Below are positions 52,800-62,713 of a stretch of DNA of 64,000 nucleotides, piece by piece. Below the pieces are notes generated by a model. The model was not told the DNA's origin, searched no databases, and saw nothing but the letters and a program-made list of their open reading frames with translations. Position 1 is the stretch's first letter. The number at the start of each line of letters is the position of its first letter. A program made the position numbers and the translations under genes. The DNA is from Lewinellaceae bacterium SD302 (GTDB taxonomy: Bacteria; Bacteroidota; Bacteroidia; Chitinophagales; Saprospiraceae), in the NCBI GenBank assembly GCA_002591745.1, contig PDLQ01000021.1, positions 1-64,000 of the forward strand, read 5' to 3'.

Positions 52800-53861
52800 C
52801 TAAAATTTACTCAGCTGCCCACTTACCCATCGGCCATCGGTCGTTTCCAGCAGAAAACCGTAAACTCCGGGAATTAAACCGGATAAGTCTAATTGCCCGC
52901 GGTGAGCACTAACCACCAGCACCCGCCGGCCGAAAGAATCAGAAATAATTGCCCGGCGCAGGCTGATGTTCTTCAGGTAAACCATTCCTCCCGTCGGGTT
53001 GGGGTAAATACTGGCGTCTGATTCGCCGAGTTCCGTAACGTTCACTTCCAAAGGAATAGGCAGGCGGGCCAGCCGGTTTCCTTCCCCAAAATAGAGGTAA
53101 TTCGTTCCGTCAAAGGCCATCCGGGAGGGCAGGCTTAAGTCGGTAGCTATGGCTTGCAGAGCGGGTAGGGGAGCGGACAGGTCAAAACGGGAGATCGTAC
53201 TTTCGGTAGAGATGTAAAGGTAATCGCCGACAACCGTAAGACCGTTTGGCCCCACCAGTTCCGGGACCACGGTTTCGGGAGTCGGGTTACTTTGATTGGG
53301 GTCAATTTTACGAATTGGCAGGCTGTTGAAGTAAGTGAAGTATAGCTCGCCCTCATAAAAGGCCATACCGGAAACCGGGAAGCCCGTGATCACGGTATCC
53401 AATTGCTGTGGAAAGGGCTGGCCCAACTCGAAACGGTAGATGCCGCCATTGTCCAGTGTATTGACGAATGCGACGTAGGCCCGATCATTAACTGCCAGAA
53501 ATTCCAAAGGCGTACCTGGCGGCAGCTCATCGATTACGGTTTCTGGTTCGGCGGCTGGGTCATTCAGGGGGACTCTCACTATCGAGATATCCCCATCAGT
53601 GGTAAAGTAGAGGTAATCGTCAATCACGGCAAGGCCTCTGGGGTTCTCCGTGATCAGGTAAGTACTCAAATTTGCGGGAATAGATTGATCCAGATCTACG
53701 AAATGAATCACGGTATCTACGTCTGCGGCGTAGAGGATGCCGTCCTGGTCCAGATCAACATCCTGAATGAAATTAACGCCGGTGGCTACGGTTTCTATCT
53801 GAGCGCTCAGACTATTCGTAATCAATAAGACTATCGGGAGTAAGGTGAGGAGGCTTTTCAT
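52800..53861 (-). CDS. T9SS-exported beta-propeller-like protein, short form
   Basis: Protein of 353 aa with signal peptide (SLLTLLPIVLLITNSLSA). Propeller-type repeats fill residues about 20-265 (IETVATGVNFIQDVDLDQDG, NGLTVVGDYLYIS, FDGTNYLYFGEGNRLARL). The C-terminal T9SS domain (SIYPNPTGGMVYLKN to LSGLIPGVYGFLL) follows directly. It is the compact paralogue of 29534 and 37426 and lacks their middle domain. The ATG at 53861 is chosen because it immediately precedes the signal peptide; the frame extends 36 bases upstream. Confidence 0.87.
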   Translation of the reverse strand: MKSLLTLLPIVLLITNSLSAQIETVATGVNFIQDVDLDQDGILYAADVDTVIHFVDLDQSIPANLSTYLITENPRGLAVIDDYLYFTTDGDISIVRVPLNDPAAEPETVIDELPPGTPLEFLAVNDRAYVAFVNTLDNGGIYRFELGQPFPQQLDTVITGFPVSGMAFYEGELYFTYFNSLPIRKIDPNQSNPTPETVVPELVGPNGLTVVGDYLYISTESTISRFDLSAPLPALQAIATDLSLPSRMAFDGTNYLYFGEGNRLARLPIPLEVNVTELGESDASIYPNPTGGMVYLKNISLRRAIISDSFGRRVLVVSAHRGQLDLSGLIPGVYGFLLETTDGRWVSGQLSKF

Positions 53862-54132
53862 AGTTCCGGCTTTGTGGGTAAGATGAGGATAATTCATAAA
53901 ATGAGTCCATTGCCTGAGGGTGACTCAAAATATGAGGGTGCTGAACAATCAGCGGAGCTAAGGCCGCAGGGGAGACTCTAAAATTAAAATTTCACTAACT
54001 TTATGCCCACGGCCACAGCTGTTCAGATACTGTGATTGCCGCTTTTATATCCTCCATCAATTATGATTTGCTCTGTTCCGGTCGCGTAGATTCCTACCGA
54101 CTGCGGACTTATTATTTGTTCTTTAAATCACG

Positions 54133-55971
54133 ATGATGGCTATGTTTTCCACAACTTTCCTCCGGCGTCTTTTGACCGCTGGGCTACTGCTCCTTACAGT
54201 ATCTCTGGCTGCCCAGGAGTTTGTCAACCCTTTCTACACACCTCCTCAGGCAGTCACGGGATTTGGTTACATTTCTCTGGATAAAATTTCCACGACGCAT
54301 AATTTTAGCCCCATGGGCAGCGATTCCCTGAATGTAGGTGTTAGTACGTACGCTTACGAAGATTTCAACAGTCCGGGAACGACCACAATCCTCGGGCCAA
54401 CCCTGGTTTGGCAGTACCAGGATAACTTGACGCTTGATGTGCTGAACCGGTTAGACGAACCCAGTGGAATATATTTCCAGGGTGTTAACGCAGTTGCTCA
54501 TCAAATAGGCGGTGTTCAAAATACTATTGCCCCGGATGGATTGACGGAATATTCATTCAAAATAGAAAATAAACCAACTACTTTATGGTACCATCCGTTG
54601 GTTCCCGGTGAGACCGCCGAACAAGTACAGCGCGGCTTTGGTGGTATGATCATCGTGGAAGACCAGAACGTTGACGCTACTCTTTCTTTCTGGCACGATG
54701 TATTCCCGACGAACTACGGAGTAGATGATATTCCGGTAATCGTGCAAACCAAGAAATTTCGCCGTAATGAGGCCGGTGTCATCGAGATTCAGGCTGACCA
54801 AGGCTATAATGCTGATTACACTTATCTCGTAAACGGTAGTGTAGATCCGGTGCTGAACGTAGGGGCGGATATGATCCGCTTACGTTTCCTGAACGCCGAC
54901 GCTAAATTCGCTTTCAACCTTGGCGTTACTTCCGATCTGGCTGGCCAGAATACACAAGATCTGCAATTGATCGCCGTCGATGGTGGCTATACCACTCAAT
55001 CGCGCACCAAAAGTGAGGTCTTGGTAGGTGCAGGAGAAACTTTCGAGGTATTAATCGATCTACGGGGCTTGGAAGGACAAACGTTTTACTTATTCAACCG
55101 GGTTTCCGCTATGCCAGACGGAGTGATCGGTAATTCCACGACCACTAGTGGCTACGCAACCGATCGTGCCCTGATGAAGATCGAGGTCGGCCCGTCGACC
55201 ACTATTAGTCCCATCATTGGTTTCCCGCTCAACATCTACTTCGATCCCGACCGGCCTTCGCAGACCGAGGTCTCCAATACCCGGATGAAAGTATTGCGCC
55301 AAGACCCATTACCCGCCGGAAACATCTACAATGTAGACAGCGTGCAGCTTGACACCAACGATGTGATCGATATCGTAATGCAGGACAGCGTTGAAGTCTG
55401 GACCATCGACAACACCACGGACATCGCCCACCCCTGGCACCTCCACGGCTTCAAATTCTGGGTGACCGAGATCATGGAAAATGGAACTCCATTGGATTTA
55501 TTCGATTATCCGGAAATTACTGACGGTCCCCAAACTTCCGTATTCATCCGGCCGGGCTGGACGCTCAGCTACATCACCCGCTTCAACGACTTCGGCACCC
55601 AGGTTTCTAAAGATAGTAGCTACTTGTTTCAGAGTGGTAATCTGCAGCATTTCGATAAGGGAATGGCCGGCCAGTTCGTGGTCTGGAACGGTGAGGAATC
55701 ACCCTCCAGTTTAAACAACCCGAATACAACACCCCGTGATATGGAGTTATTTCCCAACCCTACCGCCGGAACTTTACACCTGAAAGGTAATAGTGCCAAA
55801 GCCAGTATTCTCCACGTACTGGATATCAACGGTCGGTTGTTGCGGGAAATTCGCCTTGCTCCCTTCCAGGGCAGTACCGAACTCAACGTCAGCGGCCTCC
55901 CCGCAGGCACACTGGTGCTGGATTGGCGCAGCGCCGAGGGGCGTGCGGTACGGCGGGTGACCCTGCATTGA
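54133..55971 (+). CDS. Multicopper-oxidase-like protein with T9SS tail, degenerate copper sites
   Basis: Exported protein of 612 aa. Three cupredoxin-like domains are recognisable. Domain 1: LWYHPLVPGETAEQVQRGFGG corresponds to WYHSH...G.GG, but the second His is Leu. The earlier HWHG position reads YFQG. In domain 3 HPWHLHG (433-439) is intact, but the HCH...H...M segment reads FQSGNLQHFDKGM, losing the type 1 Cys and two His. A T9SS tail (MELFPNPTAGTLHLKG) closes it. It is therefore unlikely to be a normal laccase and may be a structural or single-site copper protein. Confidence 0.85.
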   Translation: MMAMFSTTFLRRLLTAGLLLLTVSLAAQEFVNPFYTPPQAVTGFGYISLDKISTTHNFSPMGSDSLNVGVSTYAYEDFNSPGTTTILGPTLVWQYQDNLTLDVLNRLDEPSGIYFQGVNAVAHQIGGVQNTIAPDGLTEYSFKIENKPTTLWYHPLVPGETAEQVQRGFGGMIIVEDQNVDATLSFWHDVFPTNYGVDDIPVIVQTKKFRRNEAGVIEIQADQGYNADYTYLVNGSVDPVLNVGADMIRLRFLNADAKFAFNLGVTSDLAGQNTQDLQLIAVDGGYTTQSRTKSEVLVGAGETFEVLIDLRGLEGQTFYLFNRVSAMPDGVIGNSTTTSGYATDRALMKIEVGPSTTISPIIGFPLNIYFDPDRPSQTEVSNTRMKVLRQDPLPAGNIYNVDSVQLDTNDVIDIVMQDSVEVWTIDNTTDIAHPWHLHGFKFWVTEIMENGTPLDLFDYPEITDGPQTSVFIRPGWTLSYITRFNDFGTQVSKDSSYLFQSGNLQHFDKGMAGQFVVWNGEESPSSLNNPNTTPRDMELFPNPTAGTLHLKGNSAKASILHVLDINGRLLREIRLAPFQGSTELNVSGLPAGTLVLDWRSAEGRAVRRVTLH

Positions 55972-55994
55972 TGAATATTTAGCCCATAAATAAG

Positions 55995-56029
55995 GAGAAC
56001 GCGTGAATGATTTTCATTCACGCGTTCTC
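55995..56029. terminator. Bidirectional terminator between convergent genes
   Basis: A perfect 16-bp stem GAGAACGCGTGAATGA (55995-56010)/TCATTCACGCGTTCTC (56014-56029) with a 3-nt loop is followed by TATTTAAAATT. Confidence 0.75.
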
Positions 56030-56098
56030 TATTTAAAATTGAGCAGAATGGTCAGGGAGACGCGACGAACTAGTCCCGGAGAATGTTTTTTTGACTAA

Positions 56099-56108
56099 CA
56101 AAGTAGCA
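56099..56108 (+). repeat. CAAAGTAGCA dispersed motif, copy 15
   Basis: Context GACTAACAAAGTAGCAATG. With copy 16 it forms an inverted pair able to make a 10-bp stem with a 19-nt loop between convergent genes. Confidence 0.85.
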
Positions 56109-56127
56109 ATGTTCAATCAGACCACAC

Positions 56128-56137
56128 TGCTACTTTG
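56128..56137 (-). repeat. CAAAGTAGCA dispersed motif, copy 16
   Basis: Context GGCTGGCAAAGTAGCAGTG; inverted partner of copy 15. Confidence 0.85.
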
Positions 56138-56148
56138 CCAGCCATAAC

Positions 56149-59100
56149 CTACCGCTTCACCACGAAGCGCCGGCTCTCCAAAGTTCCGTTCACGCTCAGT
56201 AACCTTACGGAATAAACTCCACTGACCAAGCTGCTGCAATCAATGCCATTCGCCAAATCAAAGCTGGTTTTTTGTTGAGCGACCAAACGACCGGTTGCAT
56301 CATATAGCTGGTAGCCGATCACCGTTTCCGAAGCCTCGGAAGCCAGGATGCTCAACCGCTCCGTTACTGGATTGGGATAGAGAGTGTAACCATTGCCATT
56401 GCGCCTGATCTTGGCGGATTGAACCGGAGACAGACTGCTGCTACCGTCCGTATCCACCTGACGGATGCGGTAGAAGTATTCAAGACCCGGACGTACGTCT
56501 TCGTCAATAAACTGGTAATTGCTACCAAACTCGGCTCCGCGAGTGGAAGCTTGTTGTCCGATCTTGCTGAACTCGCTTTCACCGGCAGCCATGCGCTCGA
56601 TCTCAAATGCGTCATTGTCTTTTTCACTGGCGGTACTCCAGTCCAGGCGGATATCTTTTGTCCGGGCCGTAGCTGAGAAGCCCAGCCATTCCACTGGCAA
56701 CGGGTCGAAGGTCAGGCAGATTTCTACGGACCAGCTTTGTAGCTGACCACCATCCTGGTTGGCATCGTCTACGATCTCCAGTGTCCAGTCACCGGTGACG
56801 GTTTCCCCGATGAAGTCCGCCAGGTCATCAATGGGTTGGTAGGTGAAGCCCTGGCCAAGAGGAACGCAAGGAGCGTCCAACACGCTTTCCGGAGCATTGT
56901 CGTCAAAACCAATATTGAAATTATCCGAGTTGCCGCAACGGTCGGAAAACAACTCGACTCGGGTGCCAAGAGGAGATATAAGGTGGACATCCAGATCCTC
57001 CATCCACGTATGGGTACCGCTCATATTGCTGACCACGACGCTTTCCACTACCTCCGAGCGCGTGGTAGAAACGATCGAATTATACACAATGCCCTGGCCG
57101 TTGGGTGATATGTCGAGCGGTGTATTATTGGTCAGCCCCAGGCAGGTACCGGTAGTGAAACTACGAGCTGTGGCGAAAGGTCCATCGCAGGGCAGTAGCG
57201 CCCGGACACGCCAATAATAGCTTGTCGCCAAATCTAAACTGACGGCTGGTTGGAAATTCGTGACGATAAGATTCGTATCGATCACGATCTGATTAAAAGC
57301 AGCATCGGTGGCTAACTGTAATTGATAATGCGTTACGCCAGAGATCATCGACCAGTTTAGTACCGGTGAAGTAGATACGTCTAAGGCACCATCGGTCGGC
57401 GAGACCAAGCCAACGGTCTCATTACTGGGAAATACGGTTACCAGAATGGGTAACTGGAGGAAGTCACTATTGAAATAATTGGACGCGTACACAATTATGG
57501 GATAGTCGCCGGGTGAGGTCGTATCCGCAGTGGTTACGGTTATCGTCGAACTGGTGCCGGCCGGGGGATTGTTTTCGTCGAAGTAGATGGTGTTGGGGTT
57601 CCCGTTTTCGTAGGCTGTCCAGTTGAGCGCCACGAGGCCGTCGAAGTTACCGATTGCGTTGGTATTGATGGTGAAGACCGCTGTATCGCCCTGACAAACA
57701 TCAATGCTGACCGGTACGACCTCAAAGCTATAGTTGTCTTCCACCGGCAGAATAGAAAAGTCATTGTTCGAGATGTCGTAGAAGACATTATTTGCGCAAC
57801 GGACCATTACGCGAGCGGTGGTGATCGCGCCGGCCTGTAAAGTGGGTACGGTGATGGGGATTGCACCGTTGTTGGCCACGTTTGTTGCCAGGGTAACCGG
57901 ATAGGTGAAACCACCATCATAAGAAAGCAGTACGTCTACGTTGGCGCAGTTGACTGGTTCCTGATCCGTGTTCGCAACATCCCAAATGATGGTTTTCGTT
58001 TCGCCTTCGTACCAAATTTGGTCTGGCTCGTTGGGGGCGTTTACTAAGAACGGACCGGCTGCGGAAGTTACGGTGATCAGCATGTCGTCCTCATCCGTAC
58101 AACTGGCGGTATTAAGACTGTTGTCACGTACGGTCACCCGGAAGTCCAGTTCTCTGGAAACGGAGGATAATCTTTCCCAAGGGTCGATACCATTGGCCAC
58201 AACGGTGGCCAGATTGGGAAAGAAACGTTGATTACTGGTATTGGGCAGGAGGGAGCGGAACATCGGACCCTGGAGGTTCGTCGGGTCGGGCGGCATGATT
58301 TCGGCCACTTCATTGTTGTACTGTTCCCAGCAATAAGTGAGTACGTCGTCTCCATCCTGGTCGGTTCCCGTGGCGGTAAGTACGTAGGGTGTGGAGATCG
58401 GAATGAAGTAATCGACCCCGGCGTCTACGGCCGGTGCGTTGTTGGGGTTGGCGATAATGGTCGCGCAACCACCGCCGTTGCCATTGACTACAAAATTACT
58501 GACCTCGGCCTGGCTGATGGCGTGAAAATAAGCATCGCTGTTACTCTGAACATTCGGGTTGCAAATACCGGCGTATCCCATGATGGTAGAGGCACTACCC
58601 GGCTCGAAGGAAGCCGATGAACGATTACAGCTATTGTTCTGAGTATGGTTGCCGCCAAATTGGTGACCCACCTCGTGAGCCACGTAGTCAATCCAGAAAG
58701 GATCGTTGGTGGGGTTGCCACTGCCCGTGACACCGCTGGCCTTTCCACCGCCGCAAACGACCCTCAGGCCGGCCAGGCCGCCACTATTAGTGCCATAAAC
58801 GTGTCCGATGTCATAGTTGGCCGAACCGATGTTAGCGTTGAGGTCCGGGCCGACTTCGTCGATCATTTCTCCCGGGTTGCCATTGGTATAGGGATCGGTG
58901 GCCGGGTTGTAGTAGAAGACCTCGTCGGCCTCGTCGACCAGGATCAGTCGAATGGTAAAGTCAATTTCATAAACATCATTGAGCCGGTTGACCGAAGTCA
59001 TGACCTCGGACAGTACCAGGCCGGACTGAGCCGCACTGGTGGCCCCGTGATAGTTGCTGTACTCGGCGGCGCAGGCGATAGCGATACGGTAGCTACGAAA

Positions 59101-59697
59101 CTGGCAGTCGCCGGCCTTTGCCAGGCCATTTAGACCGATATTCAGTTTTTGATCCCCTCCGGCCTTGACACCACATTCGTAAGTATCTGCGGGGGCGGGG
59201 TAGTCACTTTTGTAATAACTCAGGTAGTGTTCGGTATCACCCTTGGCGTAGGGGTCGATGAAGGCGGTGCCTTCGGGAAGAGTGAGGACGGCGCGGAAAC
59301 CCGCCAGGGTCCAGTCCAGTCGAATGCGTTGACCCGGATCGTCGACTCCACGGCCGTAGTAGGCACGTAAGGTGGGGTGTTTGGCCTGGATACCGGCTTC
59401 CATTAATTCGTAGCGGACGATGCGGAATTCAGTCGTTTGGCCGTTTGGCAAAGGGACGGAGAGAATGGCTCTTTCGTCAATCGAAGGGTAGCTGCTTTCC
59501 AGCGGAGCTGAGGCCAGAATGTCTTGCAGTCGATCGGTGTCGAGTGAAAACGCGGATGATTTGGTGGGCAAGATAAGCCGCTCTCCCGCAGGGCTAATGT
59601 CTGCTTCGTTGATGTTGCTCCAGTAGTCTCCCGCTTGGGCCTGGAGTTGAAAGAGAAAGAAAATAAAACTAGGTAAGAATAGTAGTTGCTTCAGCAT
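56149..59697 (-). CDS. Reprolysin-like (M12B) metalloprotease with P domain and T9SS tail
   Basis: Secreted zinc protease of 1182 aa. A signal peptide (FLPSFIFFLFQLQAQA) is followed by a propeptide-like region with a single Cys (YECGVKAGG) before the catalytic domain. The zinc site HEVGHQFGGNH (HEVGH at 341-345) completes HExxHxxGxxH. Further beta modules and an FN3-like segment follow. A proprotein-convertase P domain (about 885-1020) has SNMSGTHTWMEDLDVHLISPLGT and GFDDNAPES. The T9SS tail (YTLYPNPVTERLSIL) is intact. It likely degrades proteins outside the cell. Confidence 0.92.
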   Translation of the reverse strand: MLKQLLFLPSFIFFLFQLQAQAGDYWSNINEADISPAGERLILPTKSSAFSLDTDRLQDILASAPLESSYPSIDERAILSVPLPNGQTTEFRIVRYELMEAGIQAKHPTLRAYYGRGVDDPGQRIRLDWTLAGFRAVLTLPEGTAFIDPYAKGDTEHYLSYYKSDYPAPADTYECGVKAGGDQKLNIGLNGLAKAGDCQFRSYRIAIACAAEYSNYHGATSAAQSGLVLSEVMTSVNRLNDVYEIDFTIRLILVDEADEVFYYNPATDPYTNGNPGEMIDEVGPDLNANIGSANYDIGHVYGTNSGGLAGLRVVCGGGKASGVTGSGNPTNDPFWIDYVAHEVGHQFGGNHTQNNSCNRSSASFEPGSASTIMGYAGICNPNVQSNSDAYFHAISQAEVSNFVVNGNGGGCATIIANPNNAPAVDAGVDYFIPISTPYVLTATGTDQDGDDVLTYCWEQYNNEVAEIMPPDPTNLQGPMFRSLLPNTSNQRFFPNLATVVANGIDPWERLSSVSRELDFRVTVRDNSLNTASCTDEDDMLITVTSAAGPFLVNAPNEPDQIWYEGETKTIIWDVANTDQEPVNCANVDVLLSYDGGFTYPVTLATNVANNGAIPITVPTLQAGAITTARVMVRCANNVFYDISNNDFSILPVEDNYSFEVVPVSIDVCQGDTAVFTINTNAIGNFDGLVALNWTAYENGNPNTIYFDENNPPAGTSSTITVTTADTTSPGDYPIIVYASNYFNSDFLQLPILVTVFPSNETVGLVSPTDGALDVSTSPVLNWSMISGVTHYQLQLATDAAFNQIVIDTNLIVTNFQPAVSLDLATSYYWRVRALLPCDGPFATARSFTTGTCLGLTNNTPLDISPNGQGIVYNSIVSTTRSEVVESVVVSNMSGTHTWMEDLDVHLISPLGTRVELFSDRCGNSDNFNIGFDDNAPESVLDAPCVPLGQGFTYQPIDDLADFIGETVTGDWTLEIVDDANQDGGQLQSWSVEICLTFDPLPVEWLGFSATARTKDIRLDWSTASEKDNDAFEIERMAAGESEFSKIGQQASTRGAEFGSNYQFIDEDVRPGLEYFYRIRQVDTDGSSSLSPVQSAKIRRNGNGYTLYPNPVTERLSILASEASETVIGYQLYDATGRLVAQQKTSFDLANGIDCSSLVSGVYSVRLLSVNGTLESRRFVVKR

Positions 59698-59750
59698 GTC
59701 GTCCGGTTTTAAAGTCGAGCAAGTAAAGTACGGTATCGCCCAATAAACCT

Positions 59751-59760
59751 TGCTACTTTG
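59751..59760 (-). repeat. CAAAGTAGCA dispersed motif, copy 17
   Basis: Context GGCTAGCAAAGTAGCAAGG, between two divergent T9SS genes. Confidence 0.8.
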
Positions 59761-59922
59761 CTAGCCAAAATAGAGATATTAGTACTATTCAGGGCAGTAG
59801 CTAAAGCCTGAATCAGTCAGCCAGTTTAGACCAATAGCGACGTACACCAACAATTGACTAATAAATACATTTCGTATCAAACATTACTGCTTACTTTTGA
59901 TGTCCACTAAAACACAAAACCC

Positions 59923-62598
59923 ATGCTGAAGCCGATGTTTACCAGGCTAGCCCTTGCCATAGCGCTTGTCCTATCCCTTAGCGTGTCTTTGACGGCACAG
60001 GGGAAATCCATAAAAATTCCGACCAGCGCGGAAAACGCCGTTGTCGCCGCCGAAACCCGGGAGGGACGCAGCGGAGCCGGAAAAATGATCGACCCTAAAG
60101 AATTTCTCCAGTCCGGAGAGCGCTGGAATATTCGTCTTACCCAGTTGCTGAGCGTAGAAAACGCGGGACAGACGAACCAGAGTGCCACCACTCCGGAACT
60201 GTTGGAGCAAAAAAGACAATTTACCCCCGTAGATGGCCCGGAGGTGGAATTGGCCGAAGAAAGCCAGATTGTTCAATTGCAGGTTCAGGACAATTTCGTC
60301 GGCAATACCCACAGCGGCTCGACGCCACCGGACAACAGTATTGCAGTTTCCGACATCGGTAAGCTGGTTTCCGTGACTAATTCTACGCTACGCTTTATGG
60401 ACTCGGACGGAACGGTGAACCTCCAGACAAGTTTTGGGGATTACTTGAGTTTCCTGGGGCTCAACGGCTTCTACTTCGACCCCAAGGTCATCTTTGACCC
60501 GGTTACGAAGAAATACATAATGGTGGTGATCAGCGGCTCTTCTCCACCCAACAACCTGGCCATAGGGTTTTCTACTACGAATGACCCGATGGACCCCTGG
60601 TTCTTCTATGCCTTTGATGGCGCGCCCGATGGGGCTAACGCCTGGTTCGATTACCCGAATATGGCTATCTCCGAACAGGACTTTTACCTTTCCGGCAATC
60701 TGTTCAGCAACCAGAGTGGCTTCCAGCAAGTGAGCATCTACCAAATGCGTAAGGAACAGGGCCACGCCGGAGAGGAGATCGACTTTGTCTTTTACTCCGA
60801 AGTGACCGACGCCGACGGCTTCGAGGATTTCAATGTCGTACCGGTTAGCTACGGCTACGATGGAGCCACCACGCCGGGCGTCTTTATGGCCAGTACCAAT
60901 TCCTTCGGTGGTAACGATGCCCAGGTGTACTTTACGACAGACAGCGTAGGGGGTAACCCCGAATTAATGGTGTATGACGTGAGCCTGCCCGGTTACTTCC
61001 CCACCTCCAATGCTCTGATGTTAAACAGCAATAAGGTCTTACGGACCAACGATACCCGGCTGCTTTCCGGCTACTGGGCGAATGACATTCTCCACTTCGT
61101 GATGAATTCCTCAGGAAACAGCACTCCCTGGACGAGAATATACTACGGAAAAATCAACACTGGTAACCAGACCGGTACGGCTGGAACTTACGGACTGGAT
61201 GGCTTCGATTACGCCTATCCGACGATTCAGCCCATCGGTGACAATCCGTCTTTCGCCGAAAACGTCATCGGCTTCTGCCGTAGTGGAGAATCGATCTACC
61301 CCGAATACCGGGTCTTGAGCGTAGATCAGAACAACGTCTGGAACGTTTCCCAACTGATTAAAGAAGGAGATAATTCAGTGGCCTTCCTGAACGATAACGT
61401 CGAAAGATGGGGGGATTATACGGGGATTACCCGTCAATTTTCGGCTCCGGAGCCTACGATCTACCTGGCCGGAAACTATGGTAGCCCCTCTCAGGTAATG
61501 GATACCTGGATTGGCCGCGTAGGCATCGCAGAGCCAGCCGCTCCCGAGGTTGATTTTATGGCTGAGTTCACCCAGGTATTCGAGGGAGACGAAGTAAGAT
61601 TCTTCGACCAGACCCTTAACCTGCCCGATAGCTGGTCCTGGAGTTTTCCCGGCGGCGTACCGTCTACGTCTACGCAGCAGTATCCGGAAGTGACCTACAA
61701 TACCGAAGGGGTTTACGAAGTCAGCCTGACGGCAACCAATGAGTTGGGACAGGGGACGGAAACCAAAACGGGCTACATCACCGTAATCGCTCCGGGTATT
61801 GCCCCCACAGCCGATTTCGAAGCCAGTGCTACGACCATTATGGTGGGGGAAAGTATTGACTATACCGATGCTTCTCTGGGCGATCCTGATACCTGGGATT
61901 GGGACTTCCAGGGTGGCTCCCCGGATGAGTCCGCTGAACCCAGCCCTACGGTTACTTATAACGAGGCTGGAACCTACCGGGTAATCCTGCAAGTGGCCAA
62001 TTTCTTCGGTCAGGATTCCGAAGTGCGCCTCAATTATATCGAGGTGCTGGGAGAAGGCAGCGCCCCCGAAGCCGCTTTTACCGCCGATGCTTTGGAGATC
62101 GAAGAAGGGCAGAACGTTAACTTTACCGATCAAAGCACCAACGAGCCCGAGGCTTGGGCCTGGACGTTTGACGGTGGCTTACCCCTGACTTCCGACGATC
62201 AAAACCCTACGGTTCTCTATAACGACCAGGGCATTTACGACGTCAGTTTGACGGCTTCCAATGAATTTGGAGAGAATACGTTCAGTCAGGAAGCTTACAT
62301 CTCCGTAGGCGTTACCTCCGTTATTGAAAGCGACGTACTGGGTTCCTTCAGCCTTTCCCCTAACCCGGTGACTGCCGGTGGTGAGTTACGTGCTACCTTT
62401 ACCTTGGAAGAGCGTACCGAGTTGGAATTCTACGTGGTCAACGCTGCGGGCCAGGTCGTTCGCCAGTTGGCGCGGCACAGTATCAAGGCCGGCGTTAACG
62501 AGCTTTCCTTCTCCACGCGTTACCTCCCGAGCGGCAGCTACTATTTTGTCGTTCAAGGCAATGGTGATCTGCACAGCGAGCCCTTCGTGGTACGTTAG
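59923..62598 (+). CDS. T9SS-exported protein with three PKD domains
   Basis: Protein of 891 aa with signal peptide (LALAIALVLSLSVSLTAQ). The N-terminal half (about 95-540) looks like a beta-propeller-type module (PPDNSIAVSDIGKLVSVTNS, DPKVIFDPVTKKYIMVVIS). Three PKD domains follow at about 545-790, each with the WxWxF core (WSWSFPGG, WDWDFQGG, WAWTFDGG). The T9SS sorting domain (GSFSLSPNPVTAGGELRATF) ends it. Probably secreted and carbohydrate- or matrix-binding. A strong terminator follows. No catalytic residues identified. Confidence 0.9.
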   Translation: MLKPMFTRLALAIALVLSLSVSLTAQGKSIKIPTSAENAVVAAETREGRSGAGKMIDPKEFLQSGERWNIRLTQLLSVENAGQTNQSATTPELLEQKRQFTPVDGPEVELAEESQIVQLQVQDNFVGNTHSGSTPPDNSIAVSDIGKLVSVTNSTLRFMDSDGTVNLQTSFGDYLSFLGLNGFYFDPKVIFDPVTKKYIMVVISGSSPPNNLAIGFSTTNDPMDPWFFYAFDGAPDGANAWFDYPNMAISEQDFYLSGNLFSNQSGFQQVSIYQMRKEQGHAGEEIDFVFYSEVTDADGFEDFNVVPVSYGYDGATTPGVFMASTNSFGGNDAQVYFTTDSVGGNPELMVYDVSLPGYFPTSNALMLNSNKVLRTNDTRLLSGYWANDILHFVMNSSGNSTPWTRIYYGKINTGNQTGTAGTYGLDGFDYAYPTIQPIGDNPSFAENVIGFCRSGESIYPEYRVLSVDQNNVWNVSQLIKEGDNSVAFLNDNVERWGDYTGITRQFSAPEPTIYLAGNYGSPSQVMDTWIGRVGIAEPAAPEVDFMAEFTQVFEGDEVRFFDQTLNLPDSWSWSFPGGVPSTSTQQYPEVTYNTEGVYEVSLTATNELGQGTETKTGYITVIAPGIAPTADFEASATTIMVGESIDYTDASLGDPDTWDWDFQGGSPDESAEPSPTVTYNEAGTYRVILQVANFFGQDSEVRLNYIEVLGEGSAPEAAFTADALEIEEGQNVNFTDQSTNEPEAWAWTFDGGLPLTSDDQNPTVLYNDQGIYDVSLTASNEFGENTFSQEAYISVGVTSVIESDVLGSFSLSPNPVTAGGELRATFTLEERTELEFYVVNAAGQVVRQLARHSIKAGVNELSFSTRYLPSGSYYFVVQGNGDLHSEPFVVR

Positions 62599-62603
62599 AC
62601 TTG

Positions 62604-62668
62604 AAGTCGTCTGCATACTCGACAATACAGAAGGAAGTAGCTTGGTGACTTCTTGAAGATTGAATCCA
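62604..62668 (+). repeat. 60-bp dispersed element, copy B
   Basis: GTCGTCTGCATACTCGACAA with the later GACT and GAATCC blocks; a direct repeat of copy C, about 120 bp away. Confidence 0.5.
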
Positions 62669-62669
62669 A

Positions 62670-62708
62670 AATACGCGAATGCCTTCAGGGGTGTTCGCGT
62701 ATTTTTTT
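62670..62708 (+). terminator. Rho-independent terminator after PKD gene
   Basis: The perfect stem AATACGCGAA (62670-62679)/TTCGCGTATT (62694-62703) runs into seven T residues. Confidence 0.85.
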
Positions 62709-62713
62709 GGCTT

